Below, in pieces: positions 1 to 5,932 of a stretch of DNA of 7,741 bases. The notes below the pieces were generated by a model. It had not been told where the DNA came from and searched no databases. It saw nothing but the letters and a program-made list of their open reading frames with translations. The stretch comes from an uncultured Dorea sp. Lineage in GTDB: Bacteria > Bacillota > Clostridia > Lachnospirales > Lachnospiraceae. Location: the NCBI GenBank assembly GCA_948844705.1, contig CAQNVT010000104.1, positions 1-7,741 on the forward strand, in the 5' to 3' direction. Within the stretch, counting starts at the first letter, position 1; each line of letters begins with the position of its first letter. The position numbers were made by a program, and so were the translations under genes.

Positions 1-778
1 AAACCCGCTCAAGAACCGCGATCCGTGCACCGTCAATGTCCTTTGGGCATACTGCCTTACATCTGCCGCACAGGAAGCAGGAATAGGCAAGCTCGGGACT
101 CTCTGCAAGTCCTGCCAGATCGATCTTATATTTTTCAAGAAACCGGCAGGTCCTTGTACATGCCCCGCAATGAATGCACCTGTCGGTGCCGTACCACGCC
201 AGCAGATCCTCCCTGGTATCAATATCACGCAGCTCCTGCCCTGTAAATACCCGAAGTCCCGCCCTTTCAAGCAGGAGAAGCGTATCCTGGAGCACTGTAT
301 TCGTCCCGTAATGCGGTACGTCCCAGATATCGTCCCTCGCCTCCTTAAGACCAATGAGGTAATACCCGCCGTCGGCCGTCGGGTGAATCACCGCATCATA
401 AGCATCCAGCGCTTCGAACGCATTTTTAATGATATCCGCGGTAAGCTCCGGGATATCTGTCCCGGTCAGCAGTATCTTCTCATAGCCAAGGCGGAAGCTC
501 TCCTTAAAAGCCTGCGCCATCCGCTCACCAAGGCCCTCCCCCTTCTGCGGGAAAAATCCTTCCGCGGCACCGATCAGCCCTCTTAAAATATCTGCTTTAT
601 CCTCCGGAGTAAAATAGATCAAAATATCTGCATCCACCCCTCTGCACGCCTGATATGCATTCCGGATCAGATCACCGTGAAGCATGGCGCACGCCTCGCC
701 GGATAAAAAAGGCATAAGCCTTGTCTTCGTCCGTCCCGGTATGGGAACTCTTGTAAATAGAATGACTGCCTGTTTCAT
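1..778 (-). CDS. TIGR04282/DUF2064 GT-A glycosyltransferase-like domain fused to a twin 4Fe-4S ferredoxin domain (3' end cut by window edge)
   Basis: The frame stays open from the ATG at 778 to the left edge, giving 259 residues without a stop; the C-terminus is missing. Residues 1-195 match the TIGR04282/DUF2064 GT-A fold: FTRVPIPGRTKTRL (8-21) is the nucleotide-binding start, GTDIPELT (106-113) holds the likely metal-binding Asp, and ADGGYYLIGL (135-144) with DIDTREDL (185-192) are family signatures. Family members usually end near residue 200. Here the chain continues into two CxxCxxCxxxC sets (Cys201/204/207/211 and Cys234/237/240/244, the latter followed by Pro), separated by FLEKYKIDL, as in the HdrC/GlpC type of electron-transfer subunit. 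Database naming links the family to arsenosugar biosynthesis; the actual sugar donor and acceptor are unknown. The ATG directly follows the stop of the preceding TVP38 gene, and its site GAGGAAG lies inside that gene, so translation is probably coupled. I infer a redox-linked cytoplasmic enzyme; fold assignment is firm, function is not. Confidence 0.85.
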   Translation of the reverse strand, partial: MKQAVILFTRVPIPGRTKTRLMPFLSGEACAMLHGDLIRNAYQACRGVDADILIYFTPEDKADILRGLIGAAEGFFPQKGEGLGERMAQAFKESFRLGYEKILLTGTDIPELTADIIKNAFEALDAYDAVIHPTADGGYYLIGLKEARDDIWDVPHYGTNTVLQDTLLLLERAGLRVFTGQELRDIDTREDLLAWYGTDRCIHCGACTRTCRFLEKYKIDLAGLAESPELAYSCFLCGRCKAVCPKDIDGARIAVLERV

Positions 779-1477
779 CTAATCTTCCTCTGCATCTTCC
801 TTTACATTTCCGAGAAATTTTCTCTGTATGATAAGTCCCGCCGCCGTTACTGCTGCCGCAAGAATGCCGGCGGTAAGAAAATATTTCCATTTTCCGGTCT
901 CTGCCGCAAGACCTGCCGAGCCGATCGTAAAAAAGGATACCCCCGGCAGCATAAAAATAAACGTAAATACGGAATATTTTATAAACCCGATATCCGTGAT
1001 CCCATACGCGAAATTCTGCAGATTATAAGGAAACAGCGGAACCATCCTCGTGATCATAAGTATGATCATATCACTTTTTCCGTCATCTGAAAAGAGAAGC
1101 CTCTTTAACAATCTGTTTTTCTCAAGCATCGGTTTTACCGCATCCTTAAGAAAGAACCTCCCCGCAAGAAATGCAAACATAGCCCCGAGAGTCGTCGCGA
1201 CCAGACAGGCAAATATCCCCATAACGGGTCCAAACAGCAATCCCGCCGCAACCGCAAAGGTCACGCCCGGAAGCGCCAGCACGACACACCCGATCATGGT
1301 AAGCACAATATAAATGAGCAGCGCCCACAAAAAATTCTCGTTCACCGTCTCCTTTAAAAACATCAGATTATCTGTATCCGACAGATAATCTGACCATCCG
1401 AAATAATGATTTAAAATCAATATAACCACAATAATAAATAAAAATACCGCAATCTTTATAATTCCGTTTTTCTTCAT
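779..1477 (-). CDS. TVP38/TMEM64 family membrane protein (DedA superfamily), second copy
   Basis: This 232-residue protein belongs to the SNARE-associated/VTT (PF09335) group of polytopic inner-membrane proteins. It has an N-terminal anchor at about 7-24, then hydrophobic segments near 50-68, 72-108, 138-158, 164-186 and 198-216. Family signatures are LPGVTFAVAAGLLFGP (69-84), a glycine-rich GAMFAFLAGRF stretch (98-108), and RMVPLFPYNLQNFAYG (144-159), which matches the conserved Arg-x-x-Pro...Asn-x-x-x-Gly re-entrant region. Relatives are lipid scramblases or transporters, and some bacterial DedA-type proteins have been tied to selenite uptake; which applies here cannot be read from sequence. 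A possible site AGAGGAAAG lies about 11 bases upstream within the end of the neighbouring TVP38 gene, and only three bases separate the two. Its stop codon abuts the ATG of the glycosyltransferase/ferredoxin gene. It is clearly diverged from its neighbour, so this is not a recent duplication. Confidence 0.92.
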   Translation of the reverse strand: MKKNGIIKIAVFLFIIVVILILNHYFGWSDYLSDTDNLMFLKETVNENFLWALLIYIVLTMIGCVVLALPGVTFAVAAGLLFGPVMGIFACLVATTLGAMFAFLAGRFFLKDAVKPMLEKNRLLKRLLFSDDGKSDMIILMITRMVPLFPYNLQNFAYGITDIGFIKYSVFTFIFMLPGVSFFTIGSAGLAAETGKWKYFLTAGILAAAVTAAGLIIQRKFLGNVKEDAEED

Positions 1478-1480
1478 AGC

Positions 1481-2200
1481 CTAAGAATCTTTCCTCTTCT
1501 TTTGCCGCTCTGTATAGAGCTGCCTTAAAAGTACGATAAGCGCGGACAGCGCAAACAGGATCAGAAGCGCCGTCACAAGCATCTGTGCGCCTCCGGTCAG
1601 CATACCGCCCACATAAGAATAGATGATCGTCGCCGGAAGCTGTCCAATACCGGTTGCGACAAAAAAGCTCCAGAAGGACATAGAGGTAAGTCCGGCCGCG
1701 TAGCTTACGATATCAAAAGAAATAAACGGCAGTAACCTCGCTATCAGAATACTAAGCCTTCCATGCTTTTCAAAAAAAACATCGATCTGCTTAAGTCCTG
1801 CCTTGCTGGTAAGCTTTTCCACCACATCACGCCCAAGTATCCGCGCTATAAAAAAGCACACTGCGGCTCCTGCCATCGCGCTTGACCAGGAAAGGACCGC
1901 TCCCTGCCACCAGCCAAACAGATTTGCATTGGCAAAGGTCAGAAGAAATGCCGGAAGCGGAGCCGCAACTGACTGTAAAATCATCAATGCAAAGGATACT
2001 GCCGCAGCATACGCGCCATAGGACTCTACGAATTCCCTCACCACCGTGAAATCACCGCTTGAAAACATCCGTGCGATCTCATTATACAGATCGTGTACAG
2101 ACGGGATAAAAAAATACGCCAGTACTGCCGCCGCAAGCAGAAGAATAACTGCCGATTTACCGATCAAACCATTTTTCTTCTGTTCTGTTTTCTTTTCCAT
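1481..2200 (-). CDS. TVP38/TMEM64 family membrane protein (DedA superfamily), first copy
   Basis: This 239-residue protein has a charged, Lys-rich start, an anchor helix at about 14-32, an extracytoplasmic stretch with amphipathic character (33-60), and then the VTT core. Signatures are the proline-rich entry VAAPLPAFLLTFANANLFG (78-96), the small-residue helix with FFIARILGRD (116-125), and RLLPFISFDIVSYAAG (155-170), the conserved Arg-x-x-Pro...Gly motif. The tail (225-239) is strongly basic, as expected for a cytoplasmic end. The ribosome site AAAGGA sits seven bases before the ATG, inside the last codons of the small membrane gene, leaving a one-base gap. Two adjacent, non-identical TVP38 genes suggest two different partners or a heteromer rather than a dosage effect. 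The transported or flipped substrate is unknown. Confidence 0.92.
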   Translation of the reverse strand: MEKKTEQKKNGLIGKSAVILLLAAAVLAYFFIPSVHDLYNEIARMFSSGDFTVVREFVESYGAYAAAVSFALMILQSVAAPLPAFLLTFANANLFGWWQGAVLSWSSAMAGAAVCFFIARILGRDVVEKLTSKAGLKQIDVFFEKHGRLSILIARLLPFISFDIVSYAAGLTSMSFWSFFVATGIGQLPATIIYSYVGGMLTGGAQMLVTALLILFALSALIVLLRQLYTERQKKRKDS

Positions 2201-2201
2201 A

Positions 2202-2657
2202 TTATTTTCCTTTTTTACCTTTCACTGCTCCCGTTTTAAGGTCTCTTCCCAAAACCATCCTTAAAAGCGCCTTTGCCGCCTGAACAAGGGCTGCCAGTGC
2301 AAACATACCGCCGATAAAATAATATGCCCGCAGGCTATCGGTTCCGCTTATAAAAGTGAAACCGATATAGAGGGCACTTAAAAGAATAGTAGCCGCAAGC
2401 ATGACTGTCATCCGCACGGAGCGCTGCTTTTTATGCTTCATATAGGTTACTGTTACTAAGATTGTCAGTACCGCTATAACGGCTACGCCGGCATATTGCA
2501 GAAGCTCCATCGGATATTTTGATTCCCAGCCGTGGTTTTTATAGACTACATATCTTGCCATTCCCATTTTTCTGCGGGTAAAATACTGAATAATATAAGC
2601 ACCGGCAAGAAGTGCGATTTCAAATACGGAGGCAATGATATATAATGCTTTTCTCAT
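2202..2657 (-). CDS. Unrecognised four-helix membrane protein
   Basis: I do not recognise a family for this 151-residue protein. It has four hydrophobic helices, near residues 4-25, 52-72, 82-103 and 111-132. A polar loop between the first two (about 27-51) includes RYVVYKNHGWESKYPMEL, and the most distinctive residues there are the aromatic and charged NHGWESKYP. Basic clusters at 74-82 (KHKKQRS) and at the tail (KGKKGK) suggest that the second/third loop and the C-terminus are cytoplasmic, placing the NHGWESKYP loop either outside or, if the helices are re-entrant, at the membrane face. There are no cysteines. A good site AAGGGTG stands six bases before the ATG. The gene lies 37 bases after the rhodanese lipoprotein and one base before the first TVP38 gene, so it is part of the operon and probably works with one of those proteins in the membrane. 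Confidence 0.85.
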   Translation of the reverse strand: MRKALYIIASVFEIALLAGAYIIQYFTRRKMGMARYVVYKNHGWESKYPMELLQYAGVAVIAVLTILVTVTYMKHKKQRSVRMTVMLAATILLSALYIGFTFISGTDSLRAYYFIGGMFALAALVQAAKALLRMVLGRDLKTGAVKGKKGK

Positions 2658-2694
2658 ATTTTCACCCTTACTATGCCTGTATAAACAAGGTTAT

Positions 2695-3786
2695 TTATTT
2701 TGCCGCCTTATCAGTCGGAAGCTTTCCTACGGTTGTGTACTCACAGGAATCACCTGCCGGATCTCCTACCTGTACTTCGTTATCATCTTCCATCTGCCAC
2801 TGGAACCAGCCGCCGTCATAAAGCGTTGCATTCGTATATCCGTTTTCATAACAGATCAGGAATGGAATACATGCTCTCCAGCCTGTCCCACAGTAGAATG
2901 AAAGTTCATTTTCCATGGACGCATCTGACTCAGAAAGGAAGCCCTCCAGTACATCGATACCTACGGTTGTCCCATCCTCTTTATTGTAAGAGCCGTCATC
3001 TGTATCGTGTCCCCAGATAGCACCTTTTGGTTCACCTGCCCTGTCGATATAGCCGTATCCGCTTGTCTCGCCGGTAAATTCTGCCTGACTTCTGATACTT
3101 ACAAGCCTGAAATTATCATCATTTTTCAGCTTGTCCTTTACATCCTCTATAGAAAGAACATATTCCGGATGTGCAGGAACCGTTACGCCGAATTCCTCTG
3201 CTGTCGCTTCCGGTTCATTAATTCCTTCTTCGGCCTCATAGCCTGCCTTTGTCCATGCTTCCATACCGCCGTCCAGACACTTTACGTTCTCAACGCCTGC
3301 CCACAGCAATGTCACTGCCACACGGTCATCCGCAGAATTTGTACCCGTATCACCATAGCAGATCACAGTCGTATCCTTTGTAATTCCATAATCAGCCATA
3401 AGCTTTTCAATCTCTTCCGGTGTCCGGATGTTCCAGAATTCTTCAGATTCTACAGAATCCGTGTTCATGTGAAAGGCTCCCTTGATATGGCCTTCTTCAT
3501 ATGCCGGATCATCTGCTGTTTCACCCCATGCACATTCGAGGATCACATAGTTTTCTGATTCATCCTGATTGCCGTCAATCACACTCTGTACCCATTCCGG
3601 AGTAACATAGACCTTCTTCTGGTCTACCGGATCCGCCTTTACATCCGACGGCTCCTCCGTCTCTTCTTCCTGTTCTTCCTTCTGCTCTTTCGTGTCATCC
3701 GCTTCCCCGGATTCTGAGCCGCAGCCTGCAAGCAGACTTAAGGCCATCGCTGCAATAAGCAGCATACTCATTACTCGCTTCTTCAT
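2695..3786 (-). CDS. Exported lipoprotein with two rhodanese (sulfurtransferase) domains
   Basis: The 363-residue product starts with a type II signal peptide: basic MKKR, a hydrophobic core, and the lipobox LLAGC with acylated Cys22. An acidic, Glu-rich spacer (about 27-50) follows, as in surface lipoproteins. The first rhodanese-like domain (about 58-185) has the W...YEEGHIKGAFHMNT pattern, but its loop reads VICYGDTG (141-148). Aligning Tyr144 with Tyr298 of the second domain puts Gly145 at the catalytic position and Cys143 one residue early, so this domain is probably structural. The second domain (about 210-335) has LVSIRSQAEF and the loop YCGTGWRA, a proper Cys-x4-Arg active loop with Cys299 and Arg304. 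This inactive/active tandem is the thiosulfate/3-mercaptopyruvate sulfurtransferase layout. It would move sulfane sulfur, or another chalcogen, at the outer face of the membrane. It is the first gene of the operon; the donor and acceptor are not shown by the sequence. Confidence 0.93.
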   Translation of the reverse strand: MKKRVMSMLLIAAMALSLLAGCGSESGEADDTKEQKEEQEEETEEPSDVKADPVDQKKVYVTPEWVQSVIDGNQDESENYVILECAWGETADDPAYEEGHIKGAFHMNTDSVESEEFWNIRTPEEIEKLMADYGITKDTTVICYGDTGTNSADDRVAVTLLWAGVENVKCLDGGMEAWTKAGYEAEEGINEPEATAEEFGVTVPAHPEYVLSIEDVKDKLKNDDNFRLVSIRSQAEFTGETSGYGYIDRAGEPKGAIWGHDTDDGSYNKEDGTTVGIDVLEGFLSESDASMENELSFYCGTGWRACIPFLICYENGYTNATLYDGGWFQWQMEDDNEVQVGDPAGDSCEYTTVGKLPTDKAAK

Positions 3787-3793
3787 TACAGTT

Positions 3794-3799
3794 CCTCCT
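3794..3799 (-). promoter_or_regulatory. Ribosome binding site of the rhodanese lipoprotein gene
   Basis: A full AGGAGG (minus strand) stands seven bases before the ATG at 3786, within AAAGGAGGAACTGTA. It fixes this start codon, and therefore the complete signal peptide. It is the strongest Shine-Dalgarno match in the operon. Confidence 0.85.
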
Positions 3800-3819
3800 T
3801 TAATTCATAGAAAAGTTAA

Positions 3820-3878
3820 GACAGCAGACTTTTTATCGTCTACTGTCTCATCTTATCATGCACGACTATTGTCGTCTA
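3820..3878 (-). repeat. Two motif copies with inverted repeats over the promoter (candidate operator)
   Basis: On the plus strand, 3824-3842 and 3860-3878 are similar 19-base stretches that both begin GCA and end TCGTCTA; the TCGTCTA ends are exactly 36 bases apart. Each copy also lies in a dyad. In the upstream copy, ACGAC and GTCGT (3862-3866 and 3871-3875) flank TATT, inside the promoter spacer next to the -35. In the downstream copy, GACAGCAGAC (3820-3829) pairs with GTCTACTGTC (3838-3847) at nine of ten positions plus one wobble, covering the expected start of transcription. Two copies on one DNA face at -35 and +1 resemble a repressor or redox/metal-sensor operator. The downstream dyad could also form a hairpin in RNA, but it has no T-run after it. 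The regulator is unknown. Confidence 0.45.
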
Positions 3879-3879
3879 A
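3850..3879 (-). promoter_or_regulatory. Extended -10 promoter for the rhodanese/TVP38 operon
   Basis: On the minus strand, TTAGAC (3879-3874) is separated by 18 bases from TAAGAT (3855-3850), which is preceded by TGA to give the extended -10 form TGATAAGAT. Transcription would start near 3843, leaving a leader of about 55 bases before the ATG at 3786. The -35 is imperfect (four of six bases), which together with the overlapping repeats suggests regulated rather than constitutive expression. This is a pattern reading only. Confidence 0.55.
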
Positions 3880-3901
3880 TTGATATTGGTTATATATCAT
3901 T

Positions 3902-5839
3902 TTATATATAGATATTATCAATATGAAAAATGCCTTCATACCCAACATATTCCACATGCTCTGTATCAAGCTTCTCTACACATTCTGCCGCCTTCACAAC
4001 CGGGATGCATTTCCCCTTCCTTATAAATACCGGCACCTCGGAAAGCGCCGCTTCTATATAATGATGTCCTTTCTCAAGCACCTCCGTCGTATAGCAATTA
4101 TCCTTCGTAAACTTTACAAGCATCATTTCCTCCGGAAGATATACGTAACGTCCCTTCGCGTTCTGCGTATATACCGGTGCGATCATAATTTCCTCTCCGA
4201 TCATAAGCTGATCCTCGACGCCTGCCGCAAAGGAATCCTCCGGATATTCAAACGCCAGCGGCTTAAAATACAGGTCGTCATTTTCCGCCGCCTTCAGATA
4301 AACACTGTAAAGATACGGAATCAGGCGGTATCTTGTCTCTATGACTCCGCGGAAATCATCCACGTCCTCGAACTGATATACCTCCTGCTCTCTCGTACCG
4401 ATGGCCGCATGATTTCTCATAAGCGGGGTAAATACACCGAACGCCAGCCAGCGGAGCACCAGATCCCTTGTCGCGTCCGCGCCAAAGCCTCCCAAATCAG
4501 CGCCGATATATAGAAAACCGCACATATTAAGAGACGGCATCATCTTGATATTCAGGAGAAGATGAGACCACCATGACTTATTGTCACCGGTCCAGATTCC
4601 GCCGTAGCGGTGCATTCCGATATATGATGAGCGGGAAAACATAAGGATCCTCTTATCCGGAGCAAGTCTTTCAAATGCTTCTCCTGCCGCTCTTGTCATA
4701 TTATATCCAAAAAGATTATGCACCTTATCATGCCGTATCATTTTCCCATCCACACAATGATAGAAACGCCGGTAATCCCGGGCGCTGTTCGCAAGTCCTT
4801 CGGTCCTGGCGCCCAGCTCCCAGGGGGAAGTATCCTCCTTTTCCTCTGCATATCCGCGGATATAAGCCTTAAGCTCCTTCATACCTTCTTCGGAGTAAAA
4901 GATCGCCGGTTCGTTCATATCATTCCAAAAGCCCTCGATCCCCTGGTCAAGCAGGAATTTATAGTGGCTTCCAAACCATTCTCTTGCTTCCTTATTCAGC
5001 ACATCCGGAAAATGTGTATAGCCCGGCCACACGGCCGCCGCAAAATCACTGCCGTCCTCCCGCTTACAAAAATATCCCTTCTCCACACCTTCCTCGTATA
5101 CGGAATATCCCTTTTCAATCTTGACACCCGCGTCAATAATCGGAATCAGACGCACGCCTGCGTCCTTCATCTCCTGAACAAACTCTGAAAAATCCGGAAA
5201 GTTATCCTCATTTACCGTAAAATCCTTATAATCCTGCATATAATCGATGTCCATATAGATCATATCCAACGGAATATGATTCTCCCGATGTCCCTTTAAT
5301 ACCTTTCGGAAGTCCTCCTTCGTCTTGTAACCCCAGCGGCTCTGCCCGAATCCAAAGGCAAATTTCGGCGGGATATAGCTCTTCCCGATGATCCGCCGGA
5401 ACTGCTTTACAATATCATAGGCATTTTCCCCGCCGATCACGTACACATACAGGTTTGCATTTTCACAGCTTACAGACAGAAGCTTTGACCTCGTATATCC
5501 GATATCAAATGTGATCTTAGACGGGTAATCAAAAAACAGACCGAAGCACTTCTCGCCTGATACGACGATAAAGTTGTGAGCGCCGTATAAAGAGGCCTTA
5601 TCCTCTGTGTGAATCGGATCGTCCGTGCAGTCGCTGACATAGCGGTAGCCTCTCTTATTAAGCCCTCTGTTAGCCTCGCCGAGACCGTATATAATATCCG
5701 AATCCTTCATCATATAAGAGTAGGAAAATCCGCCCTTTAAGGATATTTCCCCGATGTCCGGCAGCCCTTCTTCTGCCTGGATCTTTTCTACGACAGCCTC
5801 CGTTTCGAAGGGCTCTCCAAATATATATTTTTGTATCAT
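3902..5839 (-). CDS. GH31 alpha-glucosidase, isomaltase-like
   Basis: The 645-residue protein is a complete glycoside hydrolase family 31 enzyme with no signal peptide, so it acts in the cytoplasm on imported oligosaccharides. Residues 1-150 form the N-terminal beta-sandwich. The catalytic barrel follows, with GFGQSRWGY (163-171), LDMIYMDIDYM (191-201), the nucleophile motif GFWNDMNEP (303-311, Asp307) and the acid/base motif GGIWTGDN (413-420, Asp419). A C-terminal beta domain begins near 520. From memory, the structurally studied Ruminococcus obeum GH31 enzyme (Ro-alphaG1, 663 residues) also has Trp169 and Asp307 at these positions, with Trp169 tied to preference for alpha-1,6 (isomaltose) over alpha-1,4 links; Trp169 and an Asp at 73 are present here. 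I infer an isomaltose-preferring alpha-glucosidase. No sugar transporter or regulator lies beside it; it appears to be a single-gene unit with its own promoter. Confidence 0.96.
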   Translation of the reverse strand: MIQKYIFGEPFETEAVVEKIQAEEGLPDIGEISLKGGFSYSYMMKDSDIIYGLGEANRGLNKRGYRYVSDCTDDPIHTEDKASLYGAHNFIVVSGEKCFGLFFDYPSKITFDIGYTRSKLLSVSCENANLYVYVIGGENAYDIVKQFRRIIGKSYIPPKFAFGFGQSRWGYKTKEDFRKVLKGHRENHIPLDMIYMDIDYMQDYKDFTVNEDNFPDFSEFVQEMKDAGVRLIPIIDAGVKIEKGYSVYEEGVEKGYFCKREDGSDFAAAVWPGYTHFPDVLNKEAREWFGSHYKFLLDQGIEGFWNDMNEPAIFYSEEGMKELKAYIRGYAEEKEDTSPWELGARTEGLANSARDYRRFYHCVDGKMIRHDKVHNLFGYNMTRAAGEAFERLAPDKRILMFSRSSYIGMHRYGGIWTGDNKSWWSHLLLNIKMMPSLNMCGFLYIGADLGGFGADATRDLVLRWLAFGVFTPLMRNHAAIGTREQEVYQFEDVDDFRGVIETRYRLIPYLYSVYLKAAENDDLYFKPLAFEYPEDSFAAGVEDQLMIGEEIMIAPVYTQNAKGRYVYLPEEMMLVKFTKDNCYTTEVLEKGHHYIEAALSEVPVFIRKGKCIPVVKAAECVEKLDTEHVEYVGYEGIFHIDNIYI

Positions 5840-5848
5840 TTTCGCTTA

Positions 5849-5854
5849 CCTCCT
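5849..5854 (-). promoter_or_regulatory. Ribosome binding site of the GH31 gene
   Basis: AGGAGG (minus strand) lies nine bases before the ATG at 5839, in TAAGGAGGTAAGCGAAA. It supports this start, which gives a protein whose motif numbering agrees with characterised relatives. Confidence 0.85.
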
Positions 5855-5866
5855 TACTTTTCCGTT

Positions 5867-5894
5867 ATCATAACATACCTCCTTTTTTTGTCAA
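5867..5894 (-). promoter_or_regulatory. Promoter of the GH31 gene with palindrome over the -10
   Basis: On the minus strand a consensus TTGACA (5894-5889) is followed after 16 bases by TATGAT (5872-5867), five of six bases matching. Transcription would begin near 5860, leaving about 20 bases of leader holding the Shine-Dalgarno site. The 11-base palindrome GTTATCATAAC (5864-5874) overlaps the -10 and could be half of an operator, although it is short and AT-rich enough to arise by chance. Confidence 0.65.
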
Positions 5895-5932
5895 TTCTAA
5901 AGTGCGACCTTCATATACCAAAAAAAGTACAA

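Noticed and set aside
170..586. Plus-strand open frame of 138 codons at the left end
   Set aside because: Antisense to the GT-A/4Fe-4S frame on the minus strand, which carries all the recognisable motifs.
2658..2694. CCTTGT/ACAGG inverted repeat between the rhodanese and small membrane genes
   Set aside because: Only five pairs with a bulge and no T-run; too weak to call a terminator or processing hairpin.
3007..3558. Plus-strand open frame of 183 codons opposite the rhodanese gene
   Set aside because: It lies antisense to a protein with clear signal peptide and rhodanese motifs, has no ribosome site, and its Cys/Ile-rich product resembles no family; it is a codon-bias shadow.
3923..4513. 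Plus-strand open frame of 196 codons opposite the GH31 gene
   Set aside because: Antisense to the highly conserved catalytic and C-terminal parts of the glucosidase; no Shine-Dalgarno site or recognisable domain.
5854..5871. Five-codon reading frame (MITEK) with a good GGAGGT site just before the GH31 gene
   Set aside because: It overlaps the -10 box and lies upstream of the expected transcription start, so it would be absent from the main transcript; the length is within chance.
5919..5932. T-run after the AEC gene as an intrinsic terminator
   Set aside because: No GC-rich inverted repeat precedes the T7 run on the minus strand.
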